Below, one piece after another: positions 35,773 to 49,000 of a stretch of DNA of 64,000 nt. The stretch lies in NCBI GenBank assembly GCA_026545765.1, contig JAIFAC010000194.1, positions 85,629 through 149,628 on the forward strand, in the 5' to 3' direction. Under the pieces are notes generated by a model that saw only the letters and a list, made by a program, of their open reading frames with translations, did no database searches and was not told where the DNA came from. The translations under genes were made by a program, and so were the position numbers. How positions within the stretch are numbered: the first letter of the stretch is position 1; each line of letters starts with the position of its first letter. Source of the stretch: Plantago major (Eukaryota > Streptophyta > Magnoliopsida > Lamiales > Plantaginaceae).

Positions 35773-37222
35773 TGTTGGTCCAGATAACGGCAAAGTAAAA
35801 GACCAAGGGGGGTGAATAGTCTTTAAAACTTTTGTCGATAAGCAGCTTTCGATATCAAATAAAGACTTCTAAGATAAGTGCACATGTTCAGCAAGATAAG
35901 TGTAAGTACTTTGAATTGTAAGTAAAACAAGTAATAAGCTGCAGAAAGTAAATAACACAAGTCTTTTTATAGTGGTATCTGAAGGTGGCGAATCCTTCAC
36001 TAATCCACTTCGGTCTTTCTCGCACTAGAATCCACTAAGATAAATGATGTAACCTTACGATATCTTTTCTTGATTCCTAAATGCACTAGTTCCCAACCAA
36101 GTGTTCCCCGAGTTATTCCCCACTTTCACGTACCAAGTACTTCCAGAATCAAACCTTGAGTCGCTTTAGCTTTCCAAGCTAAGTACTTCGTGCTCAAGAA
36201 CCTTGAGTTATTCCTTAGTTTCCCAAACGGCACTTCATGTACTCCACGCCAGATATGGTGTTGGTTTTAGGTTTGTTTGTCGTGAGCTTCTTTAATAACT
36301 TTTTCGCTATTCAGATAGCTCTGTGAATCAAGTATACTTAATACACTTTTCAATGTATGGTATCTTGTTCTCTACTGACCCAAGTCTATGGTAAGTTTTC
36401 AAGAGAATGAAACTTAGATATGAAGGTAAGTAGTTTGCTTGAGAGCGCAGGTGAGTAGTCAATGTAAGTTCAAGGTGTTCTAAGGTGTGTTCTCAAGCCT
36501 AAGTGTTGATATTTATAGATGAATTTGAGTGCCGCTTGAATAGTATCTCATAGTTTAAATAAAATTCAAACTATTGATATCCTAATATAGTATCAGAATA
36601 CGTTTGTCTTCTTCTTCGGTTACCGCTTTTGTTCGTACATTTCGTCAAGCATTTAATGCATCAGATTATATTTTGTCATGTAGTGCCAACGAACTATGCA
36701 TGCTATCGAGATCTTTATACAATCAAAGTTTTCAAACTTTGCATGTTCTTTCGTAGATCATCATAGCTTCAGATACCACTTGTTTAAACAACTTGTTATA
36801 ATATGTTTCTTTCGTAAGCATATTTTATGTCCAAGGTATCCGAGTGTAGATATCTGTAAGCACTTTCCTTGTCTCGTAAACCTTTATGCTCGATATCTTT
36901 TGCAACTCAGGTGTTTCAAAACACTTGTTTTTCCAAGATATCCGACATAGGTATCCGAAAAACCCCTCGTTTCAAAGAATCTTGCGCCTTCAAATCTTCA
37001 AATCTGTTGAACTTTTCATGCTGGATGCCTTCTTGTTGGTCTTCTTCAGAAAATAAAAATTACATCTCGAGACCTAACATCCTATACAAGATTTGCTAGA
37101 CTATCATACTTAGTGAGTTTCCTCTTTTACAGTGTTCAAGTGAACTAAGAGTACTAATCACCTTTCTGAGGTAAGATAAGTCATTAGGTTGCTGATCAAA
37201 ATCTAAACAGATATTCCTAACA
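35773..37222 (-). repeat. 5' LTR of element B
   Basis: 1450 bp, starting TGTTGGTCC and ending CCTAACA on the plus strand. It is shorter than its partner mainly through a deletion of about 110 bp near 36424. The sequence jumps from 'cttagatatgaa' straight to 'ggtaagtagtttgc', two blocks separated in the other LTR. The minus TATA box (plus TATTTATA) is at 36510-36517. Confidence 0.95.
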
Positions 37223-38368
37223 ACCTACACCACAGGTTGCTGAACAAGCATCTATTTCAAAGGTTGCTGAAGAAGAAACTGTGTCCAAGGTCACTGGACA
37301 AATTACACCACCAGAACACGAAAGACTGAAGCATATTGAAGATGCTCTGATGAGTGATACACTAGTGTTGGAGGATACTGCCATTGCCTCAAAGACTCAA
37401 AAGTCTCGTCTAAGCACAACAACCACAACAAATGATGTGGATATCAATAAATGGTACTTGAGTTACAGATACCAAAGATCTTTCATTGTCAAGAAAATCC
37501 TGCAAAAGTGCAGGTTCCCCAACTCATTAAGAGGGATCAAACTGAGACATCTACTCAGAATGATCAACCAGGGGAGGCATCTGAGTTGCATACTCAGGAA
37601 AGGTCTAAAGTACCTGAAACTTCCAACAAAGAAGTGGTCTAAGAACAACAAGACCAACGCATGAAAACTTCATTAAGTTCCAGAGACCAATCACCGACAT
37701 TGCTCGTAGTCAATGGTTTAACTTTACTTGTGATAACTTATGCCTAAATCTTGTTACTTATTATAATTTCTTTGTTACAGTCGATTTAGAAACACAACAA
37801 CAAGAGGAAGTCAAAGCTTACCCTGCACCGAGAAGGAGGCTTCCATAGCCTCACCACTTAAGGAACAGGAGCCTGTCTCACAGGTAGAAAATAATTCCTT
37901 AAGATATAACTCAGATATGTACTTTATACACTTGATTAATAAGTGTTTGTTTCTAATAGGCTCCAACTGAGAAGAAGAATGAAGAGACTGAAAAGTCTAT
38001 CTCTTTAGAGAAGAATCCAGAGACTTCCAAGGTCTCTGAGGAACAAGTATCTGAACCTTCTGCAGAGAAGGTATTTCATTCAGATATCTATATTCTTCAA
38101 AGAACAAATCTCTGTTCATTTTTCTCAAACTAAAACATTCTACTTAACAGGTTCAAAAAGAAGTAGAATTTGCTGAGGAATTGCCCACTCAATCCTCACA
38201 ACATATGAAAATTGATGAGGCATCAAGGCCTTCATCACAACAAAAGATTCCAGAGACTGCACAAGTCTCTGAGAGACAAGTATTTGAGCCTCCAACGGAG
38301 GTAATTGACCTCTCAGATATCTGTTTTGTCAATAATTTTTTTTTCCTAACTAAAAGGGGAAGAATAAC
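37223..38368 (+). pseudogene. Downstream gene of A, segment 2: end of exon 1 and exons 2-4 with introns
   Basis: Resumes after B with the ACCTA duplication. Exon 1 ends at about 37705 (VPQLIKRDQTETSTQNDQPG and onward, Gln/Thr/Glu-rich). Exon 2 is 37790-37883 (EASIASPLKEQEPVSQ), exon 3 is 37960-38070 (37 codons, APTEKKNEE... ending VSEEQVSEPSAEK) and exon 4 is 38151-38300 (50 codons, VQKEVEFAEE... ending VSERQVFEPPTE). Introns at 37706-37789, 37884-37959 and 38071-38150 are 84, 76 and 80 bp, with GT and AG ends and pyrimidine-rich 3' parts. Lengths of 76 and 80 are not multiples of three, and the third has an in-frame TAA, so the frame needs splicing. Intron 4 starts at 38301 (GTAATTGACC) and is interrupted by element C at 38368/38369. 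Confidence 0.75.
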
Positions 38369-39751
38369 TGTTGGTCCAGATAACGGCAAAGTAAAAGACT
38401 AGAGGGGGGAATAGTCTTTAAAACTTTTGTCGATAAACACAGCTTCGTAAACCTGGGGTTTCGATACTTAAATTCAGAGCTGGAAGACTTTAAGATAGGT
38501 AAGTGCGTAAACAATAAGTAAGTGTGTGTGCTTTGCTGAAATGTAAATACGTAAAGGTAAATAACACAGAAGTATAGTGGTATCTCGAGGTATGAATCCT
38601 CCAACTAATCCACTTCGGTCTTTCGAGACCTAGAATTCACTAGAATGTATAATCGAGTTCACCTTACAATAATCCTATTCTAAGATTCCTAAACAAATGG
38701 TTCCCAACCAAATGTTCCCCCGAGTTATTCCTCAAATCCCTAGAGCTAAGTACTTCCTCTACTTAGATAACCTCGAGTTGTTCCCGATTTCCCAAATCAA
38801 GTACTTCCTCTACTCCACGCCTTGATGGTGTTGGTTATAAGGTTTTGTCGAAAGGCTTCTCAGATAACTTTTTCGCTTATGTTTTCAGAGAGCCTAATAG
38901 AACAAGACTACTTAATACACTTGTTCAAAGGATGATACCGCTTTTTGACCCAAGTAATTGGTGTCCGCTCGAGAATGATTTTCGAAATGGTATCCGATAG
39001 TTCAACTCTTTCACTAATAACAATCTCTTGTTAAGGTTCAGACAACTTAGAACTACTAGTGATTCTTCGTTTACGTAAAGCTTTCGTAAGGATAGTAGAG
39101 TGCTTGAGAGAATACTTTGCTTGATGGTAAGCTTGCAAGATAGAGCGCTCTAAGGTATGTTCTTCAAGCATCTAAGTGTGATATATATAGATAAATTTGA
39201 GAGGCGCTTGAATTGTATTCACAGTTTCTATCAAATTATATCCGCTTATATCTTGAACTATGTACTCGTAAGTCACTATCTCATTTTTCGTAGAGGATCG
39301 CTATAAAGATTTCCGCCGATGCATTTAATGCATAGTAATCGTTTCATTGTCCTTTAGTCTCAACGGATACATGAGCCTTTCGATGGCTTGCATGCTCCAT
39401 ACTCATGATGTCATATGTCCGTAATCATATCCCAAAATAAGTTAATATACTTAAGAAAGGATTAAGGACATAGTCTTTCCGAAGTTAGACTAAACCTCAG
39501 GTCTTCATAAACCTTGTGCAATCTTCGCCTTCTAATCTTCGAAAAGCTCCATTGCTAGGATTGATCTTCATGGTCTTCTTGAAATAAAAATTACACTCGA
39601 GACCTATAATCCTAATACAAGATTTACTAGACTAATCATACTCAAGGATTTCCTCTTTACAATGTTCAAGTGAACCAAGAGCACTTAATCACCTTCTCGC
39701 TAAGATAAGAACATGTGATGAGTGATCAAAATACTAATGATATTCCTAACA
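38369..39751 (-). repeat. 3' LTR of element C
   Basis: 1383 bp, starting TGTTGGTCCAGATAACGG and ending CCTAACA on plus. It includes palindromes AGTACTTCCTCTACT and GATTTCCCAAATC (38786-38798). It differs from its partner at several CTG/CCG and CAG/CG sites, for example AAACCTGGGG here against AAACCCGGGG there. Confidence 0.95.
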
Positions 39752-40061
39752 AATTTCCCTTTTGATCACCATCCATGACTATCTTTCAAGTCCTATTACA
39801 AAATTGTAATCATGGAAGAGAAAACAATCCACCACTTAATCATTTCAAATGATATTCAATTTTAGTTGAATTAAGTACAAAAAGTAAACATCAACCAAAT
39901 CACAAGAAGTGATCTTTGCTGATAAGTTGTCATCTATTAAAATGTATCCGAGAGTATGATCTTCGATAGGTACAGCATGTAGTAAGATGCAACTTTTACA
40001 GATAGAGAATTTCAGAAACAATCAGCAAGATTACAAAAAGTAATAAAACATACTAAGTAAA
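39752..40061 (-). other. Polypurine tract and 3' non-coding region of C
   Basis: Plus-strand AATTTCCCTTTTGATCACC beside the LTR is the complement of a purine-rich primer tract, followed by AT-rich non-coding DNA. Confidence 0.7.
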
Positions 40062-43000
40062 TTAGAACAAAGGAGAGTCCAAGTTCCAAAAGAGTATTCT
40101 AATGTTACTAGTCTTCAAGTCTTCAGAAACACAACTTGGGTTCATATACCTCAAGTTCTTTAGCACCCTTTCTGGATCAGTTGACATGATCATCCACTTT
40201 TCTGCATTCTTGGACATAGTCATAAAGAATCCTTCCGATGAGAGCTCATTTCCGGATAAGTCACATATTTTATGGTAACTCTTGCCAAGCTTGTGATTCT
40301 TCCGCAGAAAATGTTTGACCTGTATACTTTCCCTGCACCTGTGCATGGTCTACTTGCAGCTGAGATAGGTTGAAATACTTGTATATTTCTTCCAGATAGT
40401 GTATATCATCTAGGTATTCATCCAATGTCATATAGAATGACTCATAGGTTGAAACACCTAGTTTTTTCTTCCTGCTGTAGCTACCATCTAGTTTTCTTAC
40501 CTTGTGTACATCATCAGGTTTTGGTTAAGGACAGGCAAAAGAAAGATCCATCTTTCTGGCTTCATTCCTCTTTTCTATTTCAAAGTTTAACCAGGCATGA
40601 AGGTGCTCAGGTTTTAGCAATTCTGGCTTGCCTTCTCTCCATTTCGTGATCCGTCGAGGATGGAGTTGGAAACTTATCATTGACAAGTAGATGTTGTAGT
40701 TCTAGAATCCAATACCCTCTCTTGTTCAGAACGCACCTATATGAAGATTCTTCATTACTAGTCTTCATATACTCAATGTGGGCATCAGTTAGCCTTTCTT
40801 GATGTGTTTCATTGTTTATTCTGCCAAACTGGAAATCCCTTCTTGCTTTTCTGTTTGGTGGCCTTCCGTCAGGAGATCCTCTAACCCTTTCTTCCTGCCT
40901 TGTGCTGGTGGATGTTCCTTGTATAGACTTGGTGTCGCTGTAGGAGTTCTCGGCTAAGGGCTTTTTGCCAGAGGAGGTTGTGAAGTAGTTGTTGTCTTCT
41001 TTTCTTGTGAAGTGGATGTTCATCGTAATCATCCTCATCATCATCAGAGTCCAAAATTGAGACTTGCAGCCTTTCGCCTCTTACTTCTCCTTCTTCCTTT
41101 TCTTCTTCTTCGTAAGTCTTCTTCCGAGATTCTAAGGACTTGGTTCCCTAGTGACCATACGCTGATCCGGAACAACTTCTTCAAAGAAGGGTGTTCCAAA
41201 GGTGTCCTTAATGACAAGTTGACTTGAGGAGGGAGGATTTGATTGTTTTATTTTTCTTCCTCTGCCTTTCTGAGGCATCTCTTCTTCCCCCTTAGTCATG
41301 AATGACTGACTCATGATAGCATAAGCTTCAGAGAGTGATTCAAAGTTTTTCTGGAGGTTGTTGTGCACCCTGACTAATTCTTGAAGTTCCTTCTTCACTG
41401 CTCTTCCGCCTAACCAGCCTCGCTTCCTTTCGCTGAGCTCTTCAAGCTGCCTTAGATGGCGCTGGCTTGCAGGACAACATGGTCGGTTTCATTCAATGTC
41501 AGATTAGCATTGTTACAATCCTCATCCCTGACCAACCCTAGGTCTTTCTGAGAGAGAGCGATGCTGGTTGCTCTGTTGAGTAAAGCAGCAGCCAAAGGCT
41601 TCATCTCTTCTGGGATGGATTTTAACACTTCTGTATCTTGGGCAACTAGTGTCTTTCTGAGTTCTAAAAAGACACTGCTCTCGACGGTGCTCTTCACTTC
41701 TTGAACTAGTTGCAGTGCAGAATATATGAGGAGCAAGTAGGGCTCTTTGTGCTAAGTGACAAGTCTCTCATCTTCCGCTTCAAGAATCAAGTCATGGGTT
41801 TCGCAACACTATCATAATCCTTTTCGATTGTTTGCAGATCGACAATCTTTTTCGCTTTCCATCAAGTGTGCCGGCCTTTATGAGAAGATGTAGAAGGTCT
41901 TTCGATCCGCCTCAAAGATCATGCTCTTCATCATCATTGTCATCCATCGCCTATTTCAAAGAGTCGTGACAACAATGGCATTCTTCAAATTTCTTTCTCA
42001 TCTAGGAGTGCCAATTTTTCGCATTAGCTTCTTCGAGCTTTTTGATTTTGGCTTCCTTTTATCAACAAGAGCTTGAGTCTCAATGTTGATTCTCTTCTTC
42101 TTCCAATACCTTTCTCGAGTTGTTCAATCCTAAACTCAAGAAATTTAAATTTCTTCTATGGCATCATTGGGCTCAAATTTGTCGGGTATCTTGATGAGAC
42201 TTGGGAGGTGATGATGATGGAGCTCGAGCAATTGAGGGAGTAGCCTTTTCTCCACTCTCTTTGCTAGCTTTCCTAATCCCGCCTTGTCCGTTGGGATCAT
42301 CATTCGATCATCATCATCATCACTCTTGTTCTTTGTTTCTTGGTTTCGATGCTCAGAGAAGGTTCTTGATAATCATTTTCGCCCATCTCCTCATCATCTT
42401 CCTCAAACTAGGTTGATCACATTTGGGAATGTAATCATCCTCCCATTAACTTCTTCTTGTTCACAGGATAAGTAGTGAGCTTGTTGGGCAAGGTAGGATG
42501 GGTAACCATCTCGCTTGGTTTGAGCATCCGCAGACTTGAAATCGCTATAAGTCTCAGGCTACTTCATGAATGAAGTCTTCATGCATTAGAGTGGCAAATG
42601 AGTAGACTCAGGAACAATGCATGGATATAATCCTCCAAATTTAGGGCAATTGTTTCTTTTCTCGACGCCGACATTTCGCTACTTCGTAAAGGTCACCTTC
42701 GAAGTTTCTCCATTGTTCAAGCACTTGAGATGTTTCTTTAAGGTGTGCTTCGAAGGCCTTGAGTAAATCAACTGCACTAGACTTTGAGCTTGAAAGAAAG
42801 TGTTCAAGTTAGTTTTGTTCAAACCACTTGTGTTAGTATCTCAGTGCGTATGAGCTCGAGCATACCCGTAGAAACACTAGCTCATCTCGCTGATTTTTGC
42901 TTGGGCAATGTAAGGCCTCAGATACTTTGGTGTGAGGAGAAGTTTTATCCTCATCAACCTTTCTTTCTCGTGAACCCGAGAGTTAAAATCAAACATGTTT

Positions 43001-45158
43001 AGAAACTTTTAATGTAAAAGATAGTGGAAAAGTGCTTTCGAGACTTCACTTACGCCCAAGTGAGGAAGCTCAAGAGATGTTCCTCGTAAACCCTGGGTTT
43101 CGCACCTTTTCGGCAGACATCGCTTGTTCAAGCAGCTTTAGTTTCTTTCGAGGAGATGACACAACTGCTTTCTCCATCCAATTGTTCTTCCGACTGGCCT
43201 GTAAGAACAAACATAAGAGATTTTAGTAGTGGGTTTTCCAGAGCATTCATTGAAGAAGACTATTATTACATTTACCTTCTCAGAAGGCTCAAGAATACTT
43301 CCTCGTAAAGCTTTTCACTCGAATCTCTAGTTTTGGGGTGTTGGTTCCACCACCACTACTTCCTCGCTTGGAGCCTAAGAAGAGGCATTAAGAATATTAG
43401 AACATAAGAGCAATTTTAGTTAGTTATTTCTTGTTCAGAGTTAACTTTACTACATGGGACATGCTCTTCTTGATGTTCCGAGGTTCGAGGAACCTCTTCG
43501 ATTCAAGGTGGTGTGTTTTCCCCGAAAGTGTGTCTCCAAGTCATTCAGAATAAATACAACTTATGAGTAACAAGTTAACATACAATTATGTCGACATGTT
43601 AGATACAAACTATCTTTGTTACTCGATAGAGTCAGTCGATCATTGATCTCTTGAACTTGTGGTGATTCCACGCCTCTCAGGCTCATTATTGATCTCCTCT
43701 CGCAGATCATTCTAAGTCTCCATCTCGCTTGATCCCTTTCGAGAGTTGAGCTTCTCGTATGTTGAGGAACCTGCTCAAGAACAGGTTTTCTTCAAAGAAT
43801 TTAAGTGTCGGCATTGTGAATGTGGAAGCAATGGCAACATCTTCCATCATTCTATCTTCCTCACCAGCCTTCTTCTTCCTCACAAGTGAGGGGCTCTTGT
43901 CTTTCCGAGGAGCCGAGCTTGAAGCTCCTTCACGGGTCTCATATTGAACCTTTTGAGTACTTTTGCAAGTACTTCATCATCCTCGTAATCACTATTTTCA
44001 GGTCAGTGCACTCCATCTATGATATTTCTATCATCTCCGGAGAGTTCTAGAGCATTCGATTCGTGACTCTTGGGGCATTCTGATTTGCCTTTCGAGCCCA
44101 ACATCTTCTCGAGACCTTGTCTGTAGGTTGTGCCTCTTGTATGATTAGGGACTCGGCTCTTTGCTATGAGTCCTCTTTCTTGGCAACTAGAGGTTTAGCT
44201 TTGGCTTGCTCGAGACCTCCTCACCTTGTCGTGCGCTTTCTTCTTCTTCCGCTTTCTAAGTGCTGCTCAAGAAGAAGTTTCTCCTTTTCTTCAAAAGCGT
44301 GTCCGAAAAGGGAGTTATTGATCGATTTCCGCTTCTCTCGAGAGTGATTCCCATTGTTTCAGAATGTAATGATCCCGAGACCAAAGTGCATATCGGCCTT
44401 TGGCTCAGAAGGCCATTGATGATTTTGGGCTCAAATTCTCAATGTGTCCAAGAAATTTGTCAAGGCGCATTTCCAATTGAAGTGGGTTTCGCCTTCATGC
44501 TTCTTGTTCGTAAGATGCATCATCATCCATCTCTCCATGCTTATCTGGTCTACTCCACCTTTGTTGCCATCAAAGCAACGGACTGAATAAGAGCTAAAGT
44601 ACTCCAAGAGTTTTTGGAGATGACTAGTTCATGGCCTTCAACAAAGTCTCCGGCAACATTTTGCATTTTCTAACCGGATTGCTTCAAATAGCTCTTTGAC
44701 GCCAATCATGGAAGGCCCTCGATGTTGATGTCTTCAAATGTTCCTCGATTTTTCAATCTAATATCTTGCGTAAAGTCTTGCGCCTAGAACAATTTCGTCC
44801 TTCGATTTCACCGCATGTATTTTTCTTCTTCATCATTCACAACTTTTGTGAAGATTTTGGAGTTGTTATAGAACTCTAGTACATCCAAAGGTGGATAGTC
44901 CACTGGTGCAGATAGAAGTTGTAGATATGGGAATTCTTCAAAGATTCCCAATATCGCTTTTCTTCGGTTTTGAAGATATAATCACCGGTACATATCTCTT
45001 TACTAGAAAGGCTCCCAATTCATTTTGTATTTAGGTTCCAAATCGATGGGGTAAACTTTCCTGTATATGCTTATTCAACATCTTAAGTTCCTTTCGTCCT
45101 TGCTTTTCAAAGAGGAGTATGATACTACTTTAGGTTCTTGTGGTCATCTTCGTGCCAT
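40062..45158 (-). pseudogene. Downstream (env-position) gene of C, frame-broken
   Basis: Starts at ATG 45158 in the same context as A and B. Recognisable pieces in order on minus: N-terminal domain remnants (about 45000-44400), Glu/Ser-rich linkers with exon-like spacing (about 43800-42800), an acidic stretch, a helical segment 41736-41452 (LRKTLVAQDTEVLKSIPEEM), a coiled coil 41398-41300 (ELVRVHNNLQKNFESLSEAY), a basic Arg-rich segment, and the C-terminal domain (CVLNKRGYWILELQHLLVND near 40740). It is the most eroded of the three copies in this gene. Many breaks occur at CAG/CTG positions. The function is unknown. Confidence 0.65.
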
Positions 45159-45350
45159 CTCTTATATAGAGTTTAGAGTGAGTGTTTTTCGATGAATATT
45201 GCACAATTAATCGATTAGTCTATCTTTAAGAAGACTAAGCACAAGAGGTCGAGTTTTGCAGAGGGTTTTGCGTAAATCTTGAGAGATTTTGTTGCTTTGA
45301 TGCAAGTTTGAAATTTCTAATTGGTAAAAGTGTTTGTCTTTTGCCCAAAT

Positions 45351-45363
45351 CCTATATATATAG
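45351..45363 (-). promoter_or_regulatory. Candidate internal promoter (TATA box) of the downstream gene of C
   Basis: CTATATATATAGG on the minus strand, about 193 bp before the ATG at 45158, followed by GATTTGGGCAAAAGAC as in A and B. Confidence 0.55.
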
Positions 45364-46031
45364 CGCATAAAATGTACATAGATACAAAATACATATAGTT
45401 GAATATGAATGCGTGTCTTGCATCTGATAGGAGTGGTACGCCCTTTGTACTTCATTAAATGCGAGCGGTCATGTCTCCATTTCTCAATGTACATTACTTG
45501 CTTTGTTTTAATCTCAACCGTTGAGATCAAACGCTTATTCATCAAGGGCTTATATTGAATATCTTGTAATGATATCAATCAACAAATGGTAATGTGCCGA
45601 TTTGATGGATTTTTAATATGCTACATTCATCAGGTCACCAAGAAAGAGTAGGAACACTTAATCGCTTGAGCTTATCATTCGAGTGTTAAGTCCTTATCTA
45701 TATATTGTTTATCATAAAATGGTAAAAATACAAGACATTGCAAATGTTTGACTTTCGTAACTTATACCTTTTGGGCTTTGTGTCCATTTCTCTTATGGCT
45801 ACATAGCTTTCAATTCAAGTGTCAAGCTTCATTGTTTGAATGTATTCGACCCACTCTCAAGAAGTAAGTTCTAGTTTTATTTACTTATTAAGTGTGTACC
45901 GACCTTTGCCTTCGATACCTGCCAGTAAATGTTTTGCCTTTTCCGAGTGTTGCTACCGTAGACCTTTGAATCACTTCTTATCAATCTCGCTTTCGAGAAC
46001 CTGCTCTCGAGGCCTACTCACTTATTCACCT
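45364..46031 (-). other. Spacer between pol and the downstream gene of C
   Basis: Non-coding, positionally equivalent to the spacers of A and B but diverged in sequence. The GGAACGGGTATCC repeat is not seen here. Confidence 0.6.
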
Positions 46032-49000
46032 TTAGAGATTCAGGAAAATTTTCACCTTAGGCAACTCCATTAATCCAAGATTATGTCTTAAGGTCAAGAA
46101 CCGCTTTCTTGTAAGGGCTTAGTGAAGATATCTCAAGTTGGTCTTCGTGCTAATCTTGAGTATCTCTATATCGCTTTTCTCAACATGGTCTCGATGAAGT
46201 GGTGTCTAACATCAATGTGCTTTGTTCGCATCAAATTTGGGGTTCTGTGGTGATTGCAATAGCACTTGTGTTATCACATAAATGGGAGTTTTCTCCATTA
46301 AGTCCATACTCGAGTTGTTGTTGAATCTATGTAATTTGTGTTGCAACAACCAAAGAAGAATATATTCAAATTCCTGTGGTAGAAGTTGCAATTGAGTTTT
46401 GTTTCTTGCTAAAACATGAGATAAGTCTAGTTCCCAGAAACTGACAAGTTCCTGAGGTACTTTTCCTATCAAGCATTGATCCAGCATAATCAGCATCTGA
46501 GTAACCAGCCAAACTCAATCCACTTTCTTTAGGATACCACAAACCTACATCTACTGTACCTTTCACATACTTTAATACTTTCATAGCAGTGTTGTAGTGT
46601 GATTGCATTGGATTTGTTTGAAATCTAGCACACACTCCAACTGCATATTGAATATTAGGTCTGCTTGCAGTAAGGTAAAGTAGTGAACCTATCAATTTCC
46701 TATTCTTGTGTTCATCAACACTCTTATCTGATTTAGTATAGGTCATCTTGGTTCCTATGCTCATAGGTATCTTAGCATTCTTTTCAGAAGGCTTAAGTTT
46801 GAACTTTGTGAGCATGTCTTTTGCATACTTTGTCTGACTAATGAATATTCCATCATTGAGTTGCTTGACTTGCAATCCTAGGAAATAGTTCAATTCTCCC
46901 ATCATGCTCACCTCAAACTTACTTTTTATGAGATTTGCAAAGTCATCACAAAGTTGCTTGTCCTTAGATCCGAATATGATGTCATCAACATATACTTGAA
47001 CTAAGAGTAGTTTCCCATCATGGTTTAAAGTAAATAAAGTTTTATCAACTTCACCTTCTTGAAACCACTTCCCAGAAGGTATTTGGCCAAAGTGTCATAC
47101 AATGCTCTCAAGCCTGCTCAAATTCATAAAGAGCTTCAGAGCTTATAGACCATTCTACTTTCTCGAGAAAACTTCAAAACCAGTGGTTGTCCAACATAGA
47201 CTTCCTCAAGAAGTTCACCATTCAAGAATGCACTTTGACATCCATCCGATAAACTTTAAAGTCTTTATGAGATGCAAGGCTAGAAAGAGTCTTATTGCAT
47301 CCAACTCCGCAACAGTGCATATGACTCATCAAAATCTAAACCTTCACTGGGTGAATCCTCGCAACCAACCTTGCTTTGTTACCGTTATTTCACCGATTCA
47401 TTCATCTTGTTTCAAAACCCACTTAGTTCCAATCACGTATATTCCTTCTACAAATGGAACTAGTTTCCATACTTTATTTCTTTCAAATCGATCCAACTCT
47501 TCTTGCATTGCGTAGATCCAAACTTGGTCTCTTAATGCTTCTTCTATAGTTTTCGTTCAATGTTTGAGATAAAACATCCAAAGAGAGAATTAGCATTTTC
47601 AGCTATTTCTCCTAGTCCTAACACCTCGATTGATTGGTCCAATTACATCTTTTGCGTGATGATCCTTGATCCATCTCATGACGGGTTTAGGCTAGTAGGT
47701 CAACATCTATGTGATCCGAATGTGAATCACTATGATTATGACTTGATACTTCTTCAAGATTCGTGACATTTGCACCTCGTAAGGGCGATGAATGTCCGAC
47801 ACTTTCTCGCAGGAGAGCTTTCGACATGCCTCGAGAGGTCATTTCGCATTTGCTCTCTCGATGAACATCTTCGCCCATTTCGAATTTCATAGGAAATTCT
47901 TCATCATGTCCGAGAATCATCAGTTGTTACTAAGCATTTCATGCTTTTCTTCGTCAGAGTCATCCTCTCTTTCCACAATGATGTTTTTCCTTTCTGAGAG
48001 TTCTTCTTCAGAATCCTTTATCATTAGTTCCTTGAACCTTTCTGAGAGTTCATTAGCAAGGGTGTTTGCTTCCTTCATAGAATAAAACATGAACTAATTC
48101 TTCAATCTTCTTTTGTTGTAAACTCTGTATGCTTTGCTATTCATAGAATAACCAAGAAGCACACCTTCATCTGCCTTTGGTTGAAATGTTCTTAGATACT
48201 CTTTTCCATTGTTAAAAACAAAACATCTACAACCAAATACTTTTAGATGTTTGATATTAGGGGGTCTACCAACCAAGAGTTCATAAGGGGTCTTGTCATG
48301 GTGTTTGTTTATCAGAATCATTTCTCGAGTGTAGAATGTCAGGTTTACGCCTTCAACCCAATAAACTTCACTTATCTCATTGTCAGCTAGCATTGTCCTT
48401 GCTGCTTCTTTAAGTGTTCTATTTTTCCTTTCTGCAACACCATTTTGTTGTGGTGTTCTGACAGAGGAAAGTTGGTGTTGTATACCATTGCTGGTACAAA
48501 ACTCCTTAATGTACTGGTTGACAAACTCAGTACCATGGTTTGTTCTGATTGCAGATACCTTGTCATTTTTCATGACTTCAAGCTTATTTAGCAAGTTTGG
48601 TATCTCCACCCTTGCATCGATTTGTGCTTCGTAAAGACAACCCAAGTGAATCTTGAGAAGTCATCTACAAAAAGACTATACTTCTTTCCCAGATAACTAG
48701 TTACGTATGATTCAAAAGATCCATGTGTAATAGTTGCGTGGTCTAACACTAGAGTGTCCGATTTTGGACTTGAAAGAGATCTTAGATTGTTTCCCATTCG
48801 ACAAAGTGTAATATATACCATCCTTTCTCGAAGATATTTTGGGAAGGCCAACCACTAACTCTTTCTTCGCAAGTTTGTTCGTAGTTTTGAAATTCAAGTG
48901 ACTTATTATTTTGTGCCATAACCAAAGTTTCTTCCGTGACCTGATTGACTCACCATGAGACATTCTTCATTGTGGCGTATGCCCAATGCAACATAAAGAT

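Larger units (their letters stand above)
21669..37222 (-). mobile_element. Sirevirus-type Copia retrotransposon B, inserted in A
   Basis: A complete 15554-bp element in opposite orientation to A, flanked by ACCTA on both sides (21664-21668 and 37223-37227). LTRs are at 21669-23249 and 35773-37222. Its LTR and coding sequence are very close to A, so one family member has inserted into another. Gene order read on the minus strand is PBS, gag-pol, spacer with TATA box, downstream spliced gene, PPT. The integrase frame (31996-32979) is still open, so B is less decayed in pol than A. Confidence 0.95.
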
